From NCBI GenBank assembly GCA_052116865.1, contig JBQKKG010000003.1, positions 124,001 to 188,000 on the forward strand: a stretch of DNA of 64,000 bases, given 5' to 3'. The position numbers were made by a program, and so were the translations under genes. Shown one piece after another: positions 17,615 through 26,932 of this stretch (its first letter is position 1; the number at the start of each line of letters is the position of its first letter). The notes beneath the pieces were generated by a model, which saw nothing but the letters and a program-made list of their open reading frames with translations, did no database searches and was not told the DNA's origin. Origin of the DNA: CAUPWF01 sp963515125 (GTDB taxonomy: Bacteria; Bacillota; Clostridia; Lachnospirales; Lachnospiraceae).

Positions 17615-19021
17615 TTACATCCTTTCCCTCTTATCCGCTTGTGCTGCTTTCATCATAATGGCGCACTCTACACGCTTGCGTTGCATTTCACATCCCACAT
17701 CATATGTATCATGAATATTCCCATGAAATTTATATGAATTAGCCATACAACCACCACTACAATAGAATTTTGCAAAACATTGTTTGCACTTTTCTTTTGA
17801 GTAAACACTGCATCCCCGAAATTCTTCAGCAATTTCGGGTTTCACAATTCCTTGATCTACATTTCCCATCAAAAATTCGTCTTCCCCTACGAATTGATGA
17901 CATGGATATAAATCTCCCCATGGGGTCACTGCCAAATACTCCGTGCCCGAACCACAGCCAGATAACCTTTTTGCCACACATGGACCACCATCCAGATCTA
18001 ACATAAAATGGAAAAATGTAAACCCTTTTCCTTGTGACTCTCTTTCTAACATCGCCTTAGATAATGCATCATACTCAGCAAAAATAGCCGGTAAATCTTC
18101 CGGTTGTATTGCATAATCATCTGTATCAGCCGTAACTACAGGTTCAATGGATATCTGCTGAAACCCTAAATCTGCAAAATGCAATACATCCTTAGCAAAA
18201 TCTAAATTATTTCTGGTGAATGTGCCTCGGATATAGTACTTTTGTTGTTTCCTACTTTCCGCCAGTTTCTGAAATTTGGGAACAATTAGTTCATAACTAC
18301 CTTTCCCATTTCTAAATGGACGCATCATATCATTTATTTCTTTTCTTCCGTCCAGACTTATCACCACATTATCCATCTCTTGATTTAGGAATTCTTGTAC
18401 TTCTTCATTTAAAAGAACACCATTTGTGGTTAGTGTAAATCTAAAATGCTTATCATATAATTTTTCTTGTTCCCTTCCATAAGCAACTAAATCTTTCACA
18501 ACCTGCCAATTCATTAGTGGTTCGCCACCAAAAAAATCCACCTCTAAATTTTTTCTATTTCCGGAGTTCTTAATTAAGAAATCTAATGCTTTTTTCCCTA
18601 TCTCATATGGCATCAGAGCTCGTCTACCATGATATTCTCCTTCTTCTGCAAAACAGTATTTGCATGCAAGATTACAATCATGGGCAATATGGATACATAA
18701 TGCTTTTACTACTGTTTTACGCTTTTTTACTTCTCCAATATAGCATTCATATGTATCTTTTGTAAAAAGTTGTCCTATTTTTGTTAATTCTTTAATATCC
18801 TCAAAAGCTTCTCTTATTTCTTCTTCTTTGTATATTGGTCTCAGCTGAATTATTAAACGTTCTATAATTATAGGCTTCTCTAACATATCTATGGTATAAT
18901 CTATTTCATCTTCTGATAATATTTTTATTATATCATAACAAAGCATATCAACCACGTGCACAGAGCCGCTATTTACATCCAAGACAATATTATATTCATT
19001 ATTCTGGTACTGGTGAATCAC
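17615..19021 (-). CDS. scfB: SCIFF peptide maturase (radical SAM/SPASM thioether synthase)
   Basis: A 468-residue radical SAM enzyme that forms thioether cross-links between cysteines and neighbouring residues in the small SCIFF peptide. The SAM-cluster motif is CNLACKYCFAEEGEYHG (CxxxCxxC) near residue 115. FFGGEPLMNW follows near 163. The C-terminal SPASM auxiliary-cluster cysteines occur in CGSGTEYLAVTPWGDLYPCHQFVG and in CKQCFAKFYCSGGCMAN. The N-terminal part holds a peptide-recognition region. It starts with GTG eight bases after AAAGGCGG. Its substrate gene scfA is directly upstream and secDF directly downstream. Confidence 0.95.
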   Translation of the reverse strand: MIHQYQNNEYNIVLDVNSGSVHVVDMLCYDIIKILSEDEIDYTIDMLEKPIIIERLIIQLRPIYKEEEIREAFEDIKELTKIGQLFTKDTYECYIGEVKKRKTVVKALCIHIAHDCNLACKYCFAEEGEYHGRRALMPYEIGKKALDFLIKNSGNRKNLEVDFFGGEPLMNWQVVKDLVAYGREQEKLYDKHFRFTLTTNGVLLNEEVQEFLNQEMDNVVISLDGRKEINDMMRPFRNGKGSYELIVPKFQKLAESRKQQKYYIRGTFTRNNLDFAKDVLHFADLGFQQISIEPVVTADTDDYAIQPEDLPAIFAEYDALSKAMLERESQGKGFTFFHFMLDLDGGPCVAKRLSGCGSGTEYLAVTPWGDLYPCHQFVGEDEFLMGNVDQGIVKPEIAEEFRGCSVYSKEKCKQCFAKFYCSGGCMANSYKFHGNIHDTYDVGCEMQRKRVECAIMMKAAQADKRERM

Positions 19022-19056
19022 AACAGATACCGCCTTTCATTTCATTTAACAACGAC

Positions 19057-19081
19057 AGGCAGCGACTAAAAGACGCTGCCT
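19057..19081 (-). promoter_or_regulatory. Hairpin between scfA and scfB
   Basis: AGGCAGCG and CGCTGCCT (8-bp perfect stem, 9-base loop) lie between the peptide gene and the maturase gene. There is no T-run after it, so it may lower read-through or mark an mRNA cleavage site. Either would keep peptide mRNA in excess over enzyme mRNA. This is inferred from position. Confidence 0.6.
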
Positions 19082-19104
19082 CAGATTTTCTTATACATCG
19101 TTTG

Positions 19105-19248
19105 CTATTTCTTTTGTTCGCACACTTGATTTCCAACTGTACAAGATGTTTTACAAGCTGATTGACAAGATGTCTGACATTCTCCGCATCCACCTTTTTT
19201 CACTGTATTGTTTAATGTTTGAGTATTTAATGTTTTAATATGTTTCAT
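19105..19248 (-). CDS. scfA: SCIFF peptide precursor (six-cysteine peptide)
   Basis: A 47-residue peptide beginning MKHIKTLNTQTLNNTVKKGG with cysteines at 21, 24, 28, 32, 36 and 43. This matches the SCIFF family (six cysteines in about forty-five residues), found almost throughout Clostridia and always next to the maturase gene. The conserved N-terminal half is the leader or recognition part and the Cys-rich half is modified. The ribosome site AAGGAGG lies eight bases before the ATG. Its biological role in the cell is not known. Confidence 0.95.
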   Translation of the reverse strand: MKHIKTLNTQTLNNTVKKGGCGECQTSCQSACKTSCTVGNQVCEQKK

Positions 19249-19321
19249 CTCAATTCCTCCTTAATTTGCATTAACTTTTAACATTATAGCACAATTACAG
19301 CGGTTTTCAAAGTATTTTTTC

Positions 19322-19714
19322 TTATGATATCATCCCTCCTAGCATACCTCCACCTGCACATAATACAAAGGTAGTAATCACATTTGTTCCATTACCTTTT
19401 AATGTATGATACACACCCACAGATATCAGCAGCAATAAACCAAAATATACAATTCCAAGTGTCAACCCCCACAGGTATCTTCTAGATTTTGCAAATTTAC
19501 CTACCAATAGTCCCCCTACCAGAGTTGATATTACGTAAATTGCAGTAATTCCTATAGATATTTTCTGTTCATTTAAGTCCAACTTATACAGTAGTAAAGC
19601 CAAAATTAACAATAAGATTCCAGTTACAAGATAAGCCCCTAGTAATGATTTTAACATCCAGATTACTTTCGAATTCTTTGTTTCTACCTTTGCATTCTTT
19701 GCTACTCTCATCAT
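19322..19714 (-). CDS. Small four-helix membrane protein (TIGR04086-like)
   Basis: A 130-residue protein with a short charged N-terminus and four predicted membrane segments: LLGAYLVTGILLLILALLLY, IGITAIYVISTLVGGLLVG, a segment starting YLWGLTLGIVYFGLLLL, and a Gly-rich last one (TTFVLCAGGGMLGG). It resembles the TIGR04086 family, whose members often sit immediately upstream of scfA in Clostridia, as here. A role in handling the SCIFF product is possible but rests only on neighbourhood. Two ATG codons in a row could serve as the start. Confidence 0.75.
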   Translation of the reverse strand: MMRVAKNAKVETKNSKVIWMLKSLLGAYLVTGILLLILALLLYKLDLNEQKISIGITAIYVISTLVGGLLVGKFAKSRRYLWGLTLGIVYFGLLLLISVGVYHTLKGNGTNVITTFVLCAGGGMLGGMIS

Positions 19715-19777
19715 TTTTCCATCACATCTCCTCCTCGTTCTATGACAATGTATGATTGTCCGAGGGGTTTTATGACA

Positions 19778-20326
19778 CTACTGTTCCATTTGTTTACCAA
19801 GAAATCCTGCTGCTACTTGAGCGAGCTTCATCTCTAATTCATTCAGCTTTTTCTTTTCATCTTTTTGCAATATAATAACAGATCCAACAACATCACCCTC
19901 ACAAATGATTGGACATATTACCTGACCATATATCTCTTCTACCAAATCCGAAAATAGCTTAATATATTTTTTCTCCTCTGGAAATGCTATGATTTGTTTT
20001 CTCTCTTCTAAGACATTTTCTAACTCTTTACTAATTACTCTGTCTTGCAATTCTCTTTTACCACTACCAGAGGCAGCAATGACCCGATCGATATCCGAAA
20101 TACACACACATAATCCTGTAGTCTGACTGAGTGATTCTGCATATTGTTTTGCAAATTCTCCCAATTCTCCAATCGGGGAATATTTTTTTAAAATAACTTC
20201 TCCTTCTCGATCTGTAAAAATCTCCAAAGGATCCCCTTCTCTTATTCTTAAGGTTCTTCTAATCTCTTTAGGTATTACAACACGACCAAGGTCGTCAATT
20301 CTTCGTACAATTCCTGTTGCTTTCAT
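19778..20326 (-). CDS. spoVT: Stage V sporulation regulator SpoVT
   Basis: A forespore transcription regulator of 182 residues that tunes sigma-G-dependent genes. Residues 1-50 form an AbrB-type swapped-hairpin DNA-binding domain (MKATGIVRRIDDLGRVVIPK, then EIRRTLRIREGDPLEIF). The remainder is a GAF-like domain (GLCVCISDIDRVIAASGSGKREL). The start is the ATG eight bases after GGAGG. A 15-base inverted repeat in the 5' leader (20343-20386) may be a terminator of the preceding gene or an attenuator. The gene is intact and is evidence for a sporulating host. Confidence 0.95.
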   Translation of the reverse strand: MKATGIVRRIDDLGRVVIPKEIRRTLRIREGDPLEIFTDREGEVILKKYSPIGELGEFAKQYAESLSQTTGLCVCISDIDRVIAASGSGKRELQDRVISKELENVLEERKQIIAFPEEKKYIKLFSDLVEEIYGQVICPIICEGDVVGSVIILQKDEKKKLNELEMKLAQVAAGFLGKQMEQ

Positions 20327-20342
20327 TAAATATTCCTCCATT

Positions 20343-20386
20343 TAGCATAATAGTAAAGTCTTGTGTTTCTTACTATTATTTGCTAA
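20343..20386 (-). promoter_or_regulatory. Inverted repeat in the spoVT leader
   Basis: TAGCAAATAATAGTAA and TTTACTATTATGCTA pair with one bulge around a 12-base loop. It ends a few bases before the spoVT ribosome site and about 28 bases after the stop of the upstream HAD gene. No T-run follows. Confidence 0.5.
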
Positions 20387-20414
20387 AAAGAGGAAATTAT
20401 GTGTGAAATCCCAA

Positions 20415-21071
20415 TTACTTCGGGTCGTAAAAATTTTTTTTCATTATTTCCGAGAAGTCTATTGTTAATAGCTCGCTAAATGACTGTATCGTTGTGTGCT
20501 CTTCTTTGACCTTTCCAAATCCGTATTCAGCATAAATCATTGGAATATTAGCCAATTTACAAGCTTCTTCATCTCCTTGTGTGTCACCTACATAGACCGC
20601 ATCCTTTATTCCATTACGCTTCATAATAATCTTGATATTATCTGCCTTTAATTTGCCCGTATCCCCAGGACATGTAAAATCTTGAATGTATGCTTCAAGC
20701 CTTGTGTTCTTTAAAAAGGCTTCAATATATCCTTCTTGACAGTTACTAACAATAAATAAAGGATATGTTTTTGCTAATTTACGAATTCCTTCTTCCATCC
20801 CTTCATAAATAATGCACGGTTCTGTCTCCACCAATGCATTTTCGTATTTATAACAATAGGTAGCTAACTCTTGTTTCTTTTTTAATTCCATCTGTGGAAA
20901 TAGGCAATCCATAATCTCTTCTAACGGGCGACCAAATAATTTCCTTAGTTCTTCTGCTGTTACTTTTACCTCCAAGTTTGTATGCTCTCTAATTGCTTGA
21001 TTCCATGAAACTGCTACAACTTCCGTAGAATCCCATAATGTACCATCTACATCAAATATAATTCCTTCCAT
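20415..21071 (-). CDS. HAD-superfamily phosphatase (phosphoglycolate phosphatase-like)
   Basis: A 218-residue cytosolic hydrolase of HAD subfamily IA. Motif I is FDVDGTLWDS (Asp nucleophile and Asp acid/base), motif II is the Ser in FIVSNCQEG, motif III is a Lys near GDTGKLKADN, and motif IV is VYVGDTQGDEEACK. A helical cap lies between motifs I and II. Such enzymes dephosphorylate small phosphorylated metabolites; the substrate cannot be inferred. It is on the minus strand, divergent from the YqeY-like gene. Confidence 0.85.
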   Translation of the reverse strand: MEGIIFDVDGTLWDSTEVVAVSWNQAIREHTNLEVKVTAEELRKLFGRPLEEIMDCLFPQMELKKKQELATYCYKYENALVETEPCIIYEGMEEGIRKLAKTYPLFIVSNCQEGYIEAFLKNTRLEAYIQDFTCPGDTGKLKADNIKIIMKRNGIKDAVYVGDTQGDEEACKLANIPMIYAEYGFGKVKEEHTTIQSFSELLTIDFSEIMKKNFYDPK

Positions 21072-21158
21072 CTATAGTATACTCCTCTTCTTTTTCAAAT
21101 ATAATTATTCATGTTGCACGATTTTTTATATTTTATCATAGCATTCTTTAAAAAGCCA

Positions 21159-21186
21159 TTGATTTTCAACGTGAGTCCTTTATAAT
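21159..21186 (+). promoter_or_regulatory. Sigma-A promoter for the YqeY-like gene
   Basis: TTGATT (21159-21164), 16-base spacer, TATAAT (21181-21186), 36 bases before the ATG. Confidence 0.65.
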
Positions 21187-21222
21187 AAAAACAACCGCTA
21201 TAAAAAGAAGGAGGAATTTATA

Positions 21223-21669
21223 ATGAATAAAATAGAAGAAGTTAGAGGTGCGATGGTACAAGCTATGAAGGCTGGCGATAAAGAAACCAAAGAATCACTT
21301 TCACTTTTATTATCTGCATTAAAGAACAAAGCAATTGACAAACGTGACGACTTGACCCCTGAAGAGGAAACACAAGTTATCTTAAAAGAAATCAAACAAA
21401 CGAAAGAAACTTTAGAACTAACCCCACCAGACCGCATAGACATCGTCAATGAATGTAATCATCGTCTAGCCGTGCTAGAGCGCTTTGCACCTACAATGAT
21501 GGATGAAGCACAAATCAAAGAAATTATTATATGTGTATTAGAATCTTTAGAACTTTCTGCCCCTACCGCAAAAGATAAAGGAAAAATCATGAAAGAATTA
21601 ATGCCGAAAGTAAAAGGCAAAGCAGATGGAAAATTAGTAAATGAAATTGTTTTATCTTTTTTTGAATAA
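21223..21669 (+). CDS. YqeY/GatB-tail-domain protein
   Basis: A 148-residue soluble protein made entirely of the YqeY domain, which resembles the tail of the GatB subunit of tRNA amidotransferase. Landmarks are the helical N-terminus (MVQAMKAGDKETKESLSLLL), EEETQVILKEIKQTKETLE and the C-terminal GKIMKELMPKVKGKADGKLVNEIV. The family may assist tRNA-dependent amidation or bind RNA, but its function is not established. It is one of few plus-strand genes here, with its own promoter and an AAGGAGG site. Confidence 0.9.
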   Translation: MNKIEEVRGAMVQAMKAGDKETKESLSLLLSALKNKAIDKRDDLTPEEETQVILKEIKQTKETLELTPPDRIDIVNECNHRLAVLERFAPTMMDEAQIKEIIICVLESLELSAPTAKDKGKIMKELMPKVKGKADGKLVNEIVLSFFE

Positions 21670-21682
21670 AACATTTCTACCT

Positions 21683-21730
21683 AATAATAGCGTATTCACA
21701 TTTTCATTATAATGCAAATACGCTATTATT
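21683..21730. terminator. Bidirectional terminator
   Basis: AATAATAGCGTATT (21683-21696) and AATACGCTATTATT (21717-21730) form a 14-bp stem followed by a T-rich tail. It lies between the convergent YqeY-like gene and the lipoprotein gene. Confidence 0.75.
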
Positions 21731-21747
21731 GTATTTTGTTCTGCTGT

Positions 21748-22803
21748 TTACTTATTGGTATCAGATGCTCCATTAGAATAAGGTTGTTCTTCATCCTGCT
21801 TCATGGTAACTCCTTGCTTTTTCAAACTAATTTTATCCCATACATTTTTATTCACTTTAATGTCAGTATCCTTTTTCCATTTTTCTATCAACAAATCATA
21901 TGCTTTTTGTTTACGGTCATTTATAATGCTTTCTTTCTTTGCATCTGTTGCTTCTCTATCTAATAAACTCGTTACCTTTCCGACATAATACGCATTATCG
22001 GTCTCCACAACACCTGTGAATTCCCCTACTCCTAATGCATCTGCCGCTTTAATTAATTCTGAATTTACCGTAGTTGACTCGGAGTCAAACGTAGCTGTGG
22101 TCGTTTCATATCCAGATTCCTTGGCATATGCTTCCAAATCATCTGCTGACTTTGCACTTTCTAGAAACTGCGTTGCATCTTCTTTCAGCTTTACCTTCTC
22201 ATCGTCTGACAATTGCTTGGCATTTCCCTCTTCGTCTTTTGACGTTAGATTAAAAGCAACATACTGCATACTCTTTTGTGCTGCATCTTCATCTGTAACT
22301 TCCGTATCTACATCCTTGGTCATAGGGCCAAATATTTTATTTTGTATAGTCAATAGCGTTAATACTTCTTCTACATTCGCTTTTTCACCAGAAACTACTT
22401 TTTTGCTTTCCAATGAATTGTCTTTAAAAAATTGTTCTGCAACATTTTTAATTTTCTCTGTTTCTTCATCTGTAATTTCTACTTCATACTCCTTCATATG
22501 TTGCTTTAGCAAATACATATTTTCCAGATTTTCCAAAACTCCATTTTTTACATTTTCCTCATAAGAAACTCCATCTGACACTTCTGATGACCACATATCA
22601 TCGCCCATAAAGCTTGCATAGTATGTTTCATACTGCGCTTGCTGAAATCTGGTATAAAAATTTGCTGTTCCCACCGTAATCTTGTCTTTTCCGACAGTTG
22701 CAACAACATCTTCATCTGTAACCTTTCCACACCCAGCCACTGTGGTTATTAGCATTGCAACACTTAATAAAAGTATTGTTATCTTTTTATTCCTCAACTT
22801 CAT
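21748..22803 (-). CDS. SurA/PrsA-like foldase lipoprotein
   Basis: A 351-residue exported lipoprotein. The signal peptide KLRNKKITILLLSVAMLITT ends in the lipobox VAGC, so the cysteine is lipidated and anchored to the outer face of the membrane. The mature part starts with a SurA-N-like helical region (VGTANFYTRFQQAQYETYY). A long middle part with repeated DEDA/SDDEK segments could hold a divergent parvulin (rotamase) domain, but no clear signature is visible. It probably helps fold secreted proteins. It is immediately downstream of mfd, with a short gap, on the same strand. Confidence 0.75.
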   Translation of the reverse strand: MKLRNKKITILLLSVAMLITTVAGCGKVTDEDVVATVGKDKITVGTANFYTRFQQAQYETYYASFMGDDMWSSEVSDGVSYEENVKNGVLENLENMYLLKQHMKEYEVEITDEETEKIKNVAEQFFKDNSLESKKVVSGEKANVEEVLTLLTIQNKIFGPMTKDVDTEVTDEDAAQKSMQYVAFNLTSKDEEGNAKQLSDDEKVKLKEDATQFLESAKSADDLEAYAKESGYETTTATFDSESTTVNSELIKAADALGVGEFTGVVETDNAYYVGKVTSLLDREATDAKKESIINDRKQKAYDLLIEKWKKDTDIKVNKNVWDKISLKKQGVTMKQDEEQPYSNGASDTNK

Positions 22804-22852
22804 AGTACCCTCCTTCGTGCATTTCTAACGTTTTTATTATAGCCTTTTTTCC

Positions 22853-25800
22853 TTATTCTAGCAATGCCTTTATTCCATTTAACAGGTTTTTCACAACATC
22901 TAATACATTTTCATCCTTTGTATTTCCTCTTTTACATTTTTTACAGTATAAAAAATATGGGGGATGATCTGCCTTAAATGAAAGTTCACCATTAAACTGT
23001 TTCAATAATGTAGGTATATCGCCAACTCGGATTTTCGCTTTCTCATACATTATTAATTTGTATTCTTCTCCCTTTTGTTCAACAGACGTCACATAAACAC
23101 TATGGGCCAGCGCTTTTAAATGTGCGATGTTTAATAATTGCTGCACCTTTTTAGGAATGTCTCCATATCGATCGATGAGTTCTTCTATCATATCATCCAT
23201 TTCTTCTTCATTCTCAATACTTGCAATTCTTTTATAGATATCTAACTTCTGATATTCATTTGGAATATATGTCGTTGGTATATATGCATCAATATTCAAA
23301 TCCACTGTAGTAACATAGGTTTCTTCTGCAAGTTCACCTTTTAACTGTTTTACAGCTTCATTTAACATTTTACAATACAAGTCATAACCAACAGCTTCCA
23401 TGTGCCCATGTTGCTCTGCCCCTAGAAGATTCCCAGCGCCTCTAATCTCTAAATCTCTCATCGCAATCTTAAAACCTGATCCTAGATCTGTAAATTCACG
23501 AATTGCTGCCAACCTTTTTTCAGCTACCTCTTTTAGGAGTTTGTCTCTTCTATATAGCAAAAATGCATAGGCCATTCTATTCGAACGTCCCACCCTTCCC
23601 CTCAGTTGATATAATTGGGAAAGTCCAAGTCTGTCAGCGTCATGGATAATCATTGTATTTACATTCGATATATCAAGCCCAGTCTCTATAATGGTAGTAG
23701 AAACAAGAACATCAATATCTCCGTTAATAAAGTCAAACATAATTCGCTCCAGCTCATGTTCCTTCATCTGCCCATGTGCAAAAGAAACATTTGCTTCTGG
23801 AACTAAGGATTGAATCTTGTTCGCCACCTCTACAATATCTTTCACTCGATTATAGACATAATACACCTGACCGTCACGAGATAACTCTCTTTGTATTCCT
23901 TCTCGAACCATTTCATCATTATATTCCATCACATATGTTTGTATTGGCATACGATCCATTGGCGCCTCTTCCAATACGCTCATATCTCGAATTCCAATTA
24001 AACTCATATGCAATGTTCTTGGAATCGGTGTTGCTGTTAATGTTAAAACATCTATATTTTCTTTCAGTTTTTTTATTTTTTCCTTGTGTTGGACTCCGAA
24101 ACGTTGCTCTTCATCAATAATTAACAATCCTAAATCTTTAAATTCCAAATCCTTTGATAACACTCTGTGAGTTCCTACGATAATATCAACTAAACCTTTT
24201 TTTGTATCTTCTACCGTCTTTTTTTGTTGTGTAGGTGTTCTAAATCTGCACATCAAATCAATTCTTACTGGAAATTCCTTCATTCTTTGCAAAAAGGTAT
24301 TGTAATGTTGTTGTGCTAAAATAGTTGTTGGCACAAGGTATACTACTTGTTTATTTTCTTGCACAGCCTTAAATGCCGCTCGAATTGCAATTTCTGTTTT
24401 CCCATATCCTACATCTCCACAAATTAAACGATCCATAATTTTACGGCTTTCCATATCTCGCTTTGTTGCCTCTATCGCTAACAACTGATCCTCAGTCTCT
24501 TCAAAAGGAAACATCTCTTCAAACTCTTTTTGCCACACCGTATCCTCACCATACACGAATCCTTCTTCCTCTTGCCTAGTTGCATATAGTTCCACTAAAT
24601 CTTTAGCAATCTCTTTTACTGCCCCTCTTACTTTTGTCTTTGTTTTCGTCCAATCAGAAGTACCAAGCTTATTTAATTTTGGTTTTTTTGCATCTGCGCT
24701 CGCATATTTTTGAATCAAATCCAGCTGAGTCGCTAGAATATAGAGATTTCCTCCTGCTGCATATGAAATTTTTATATAATCTTTGGAAATCTTATCAATT
24801 TCTATTTTCTCAATTCCACGGTATATGCCAAGACCATGGTTCTCATGTACTACATAATCCCCAACTTTCAAATCTGAAAAGCTTTGTATCTTCTGGCCTT
24901 CATAAGTCTTGCGTTTTTTCTTTTTCTTTCCTTTCCCAAAGATGTCCGTCTCTGATATTACGACAAATTTAATCATTGGATATTCATAGCCCTCTGCAAC
25001 ATGTCCATAGGATACCATGATCTCTCCCTCACTTACCTGCCGATCCATATCCTCACTATAGAAACTACTTAGGTTATAATCACGTAAATCTTCCGCAAGT
25101 CTCTTTGCTCTAGTTCTAGATCCAGAAAGCAACACAACACGGTACTGATTTTTTTTCAAACGCTTCAGATCATTGGTCAATGCATCAAAACTATTATTAT
25201 AAGGATTTACACTTTTCCCTTGTATACTGTACCTCTGACGAACCTTGAATTCCCCACATTTTGTTTCCAACGAGGTGAATCCAATGCAATAATATTTATT
25301 CATCATTGCTACAATTTCTTTCGTAGAAAATAATTTCATCTCTTCATCTGTAACTTCATATCCATGTTCCACACGGCTCTCCATACTATGAAGGAATTCC
25401 TCTTCTACTGTATTCCCCTTTTCCTGAAGTCTTACCGGTTCATCAAGAAAAAGGATACTTTTAGATCTATCAAAATATTCTAAAAAGGATACTCTTTTTG
25501 CAGTCTCATTCATAAATTCTGTAGCAGGGTAAATTGTCATTTCTTCTAAATTTTCTATAGACCTTTGACTCTCCACATCAAAAGTTCGGATAGAATCTAC
25601 CTCGTCCCCCCATAGTTCCATCCGGATAGGTAGTTCTTCTGTCAATGGATAAATATCACAAATACCACCACGAATTGCAAACTGCCCCGGGCCTTCAACT
25701 TGCACTTCACGATCGTATCCCAGAGCAACGAGATCATTCTTTAACTTTTCAAAATCTATTACCTGACCAATTTTGATGTGTTGAACCCTATTTTTAATTT

Positions 25801-26194
25801 CCTCAATTGGAAGTAATGAATCCATAAATCCATCAAAACATGTCACTATGGTTATATTTTGCTTTTCTAAAATGGCTTCTATAACTTCCATTCGTTGTTT
25901 AATCAAGTATTTTCCACGCAAATCCGCGTGATAGAACAACAAGTCCTTCGCCGGATAAAAGTAGATATTATCATCTAAAAATCTATATTCTTCACAGATT
26001 CTTTTTGCTTTTTCTTCACTAGAAACAGCGATGATTTTACATGAAAAACCATCGCTCAATGCATACATTAAATGTGTTCTTTGAGAATTGACACAGCCTG
26101 CAATCTGCAACATTCCCTGTTTTTTTCTTCTTTCTTTTTGAATTTCCTCAAATTCAGCTAACTCTTCTAAAGGTCCTAAAAAGGCTCGCATCAT
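22853..26194 (-). CDS. mfd: Transcription-repair coupling factor Mfd
   Basis: A 1113-residue ATP-dependent translocase that removes RNA polymerase stalled at DNA damage and recruits UvrA. Order: UvrB-like N-terminal region, RNA-polymerase-interacting CarD-like domain (KVGDYVVHENHGLGIYRG near residue 445), helicase motor with Walker A GDVGYGKTEIAIRAA, DEEQ box (IIDEEQRFGVQHK), motif III LTATPIPRTLHMS and motif VI QLRGRVGRS, then the C-terminal TRCF domain. The GGAG ribosome site lies inside the end of pth, whose stop directly precedes the ATG; two ATG codons in a row are available. The length is normal. Confidence 0.98.
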   Translation of the reverse strand: MMRAFLGPLEELAEFEEIQKERRKKQGMLQIAGCVNSQRTHLMYALSDGFSCKIIAVSSEEKAKRICEEYRFLDDNIYFYPAKDLLFYHADLRGKYLIKQRMEVIEAILEKQNITIVTCFDGFMDSLLPIEEIKNRVQHIKIGQVIDFEKLKNDLVALGYDREVQVEGPGQFAIRGGICDIYPLTEELPIRMELWGDEVDSIRTFDVESQRSIENLEEMTIYPATEFMNETAKRVSFLEYFDRSKSILFLDEPVRLQEKGNTVEEEFLHSMESRVEHGYEVTDEEMKLFSTKEIVAMMNKYYCIGFTSLETKCGEFKVRQRYSIQGKSVNPYNNSFDALTNDLKRLKKNQYRVVLLSGSRTRAKRLAEDLRDYNLSSFYSEDMDRQVSEGEIMVSYGHVAEGYEYPMIKFVVISETDIFGKGKKKKKRKTYEGQKIQSFSDLKVGDYVVHENHGLGIYRGIEKIEIDKISKDYIKISYAAGGNLYILATQLDLIQKYASADAKKPKLNKLGTSDWTKTKTKVRGAVKEIAKDLVELYATRQEEEGFVYGEDTVWQKEFEEMFPFEETEDQLLAIEATKRDMESRKIMDRLICGDVGYGKTEIAIRAAFKAVQENKQVVYLVPTTILAQQHYNTFLQRMKEFPVRIDLMCRFRTPTQQKKTVEDTKKGLVDIIVGTHRVLSKDLEFKDLGLLIIDEEQRFGVQHKEKIKKLKENIDVLTLTATPIPRTLHMSLIGIRDMSVLEEAPMDRMPIQTYVMEYNDEMVREGIQRELSRDGQVYYVYNRVKDIVEVANKIQSLVPEANVSFAHGQMKEHELERIMFDFINGDIDVLVSTTIIETGLDISNVNTMIIHDADRLGLSQLYQLRGRVGRSNRMAYAFLLYRRDKLLKEVAEKRLAAIREFTDLGSGFKIAMRDLEIRGAGNLLGAEQHGHMEAVGYDLYCKMLNEAVKQLKGELAEETYVTTVDLNIDAYIPTTYIPNEYQKLDIYKRIASIENEEEMDDMIEELIDRYGDIPKKVQQLLNIAHLKALAHSVYVTSVEQKGEEYKLIMYEKAKIRVGDIPTLLKQFNGELSFKADHPPYFLYCKKCKRGNTKDENVLDVVKNLLNGIKALLE

Positions 26195-26776
26195 TTACTC
26201 CTTCGCCTTTACTTTTTTGTTGAATTCATTCATAGCGCTCTCTACATTTCCTAAAACTATTTGTTCAATTGCATTAATACAACGGTCATAACCCTCATTC
26301 ATCAAGTCCCTTTCTCCCTTGGAAAAGTGACCTAGAACATAATCTGCCAAATCATACTGCCTCGGTTTTTCACCAACCCCCACTTTAATACGCAAGAAAC
26401 TCTGTGTCCCCAGATGTCCAATAATACTTTTCACACCATTATGTCCACCTGCACTTCCCTTTTTGCGAATTCGTAGTTGCCCTACATCCAAACTGACATC
26501 ATCGTATATAATGATTAATTCGTGTTCCTCATCTATTTTATAAAATTCTGCAAGACTACTAACACTCTCTCCACTCAAATTCATAAATGTCTGTGGCTTA
26601 GCTAAGATAACTTTCCGACCGTCAATGATTCCTTTACCAATATATGCTCTATGCTTTCTAGTATCTACTGCTATATTATATTTATCCGCCAATGCATCTA
26701 TCACATCAAATCCAACATTATGTCTAGTTCCCTCATATTGTTTTGTTGGATTTCCTAAGCCTATAATAATAAACAT
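26195..26776 (-). CDS. pth: Peptidyl-tRNA hydrolase
   Basis: Releases peptides from peptidyl-tRNAs that drop off the ribosome; 193 residues. GLGNPTKQYEGTRHNVGFDVID at the N-terminus includes the catalytic His. KPQTFMNLSGES near residue 62, the catalytic Asp in IIYDDVSLD and GSAGGHNGVKSII near 107 complete the family pattern. It is coupled to mfd, as in many Firmicutes (pth-mfd pair). The stop codon abuts the mfd start. Confidence 0.98.
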   Translation of the reverse strand: MFIIIGLGNPTKQYEGTRHNVGFDVIDALADKYNIAVDTRKHRAYIGKGIIDGRKVILAKPQTFMNLSGESVSSLAEFYKIDEEHELIIIYDDVSLDVGQLRIRKKGSAGGHNGVKSIIGHLGTQSFLRIKVGVGEKPRQYDLADYVLGHFSKGERDLMNEGYDRCINAIEQIVLGNVESAMNEFNKKVKAKE

Positions 26777-26932
26777 TTTATCACCTCATTTTCTGTCACT
26801 ATTTTCTGCTATCTTATATTTTACAAGAACTCTTTCTCTTTGTCACGCAAAAGCCATGAATAATTTAGCATACTTTTTCATACATTATAGAAAGTAAACA
26901 ATTTAATTCATATAAATAATAGGGAGGCCTTT

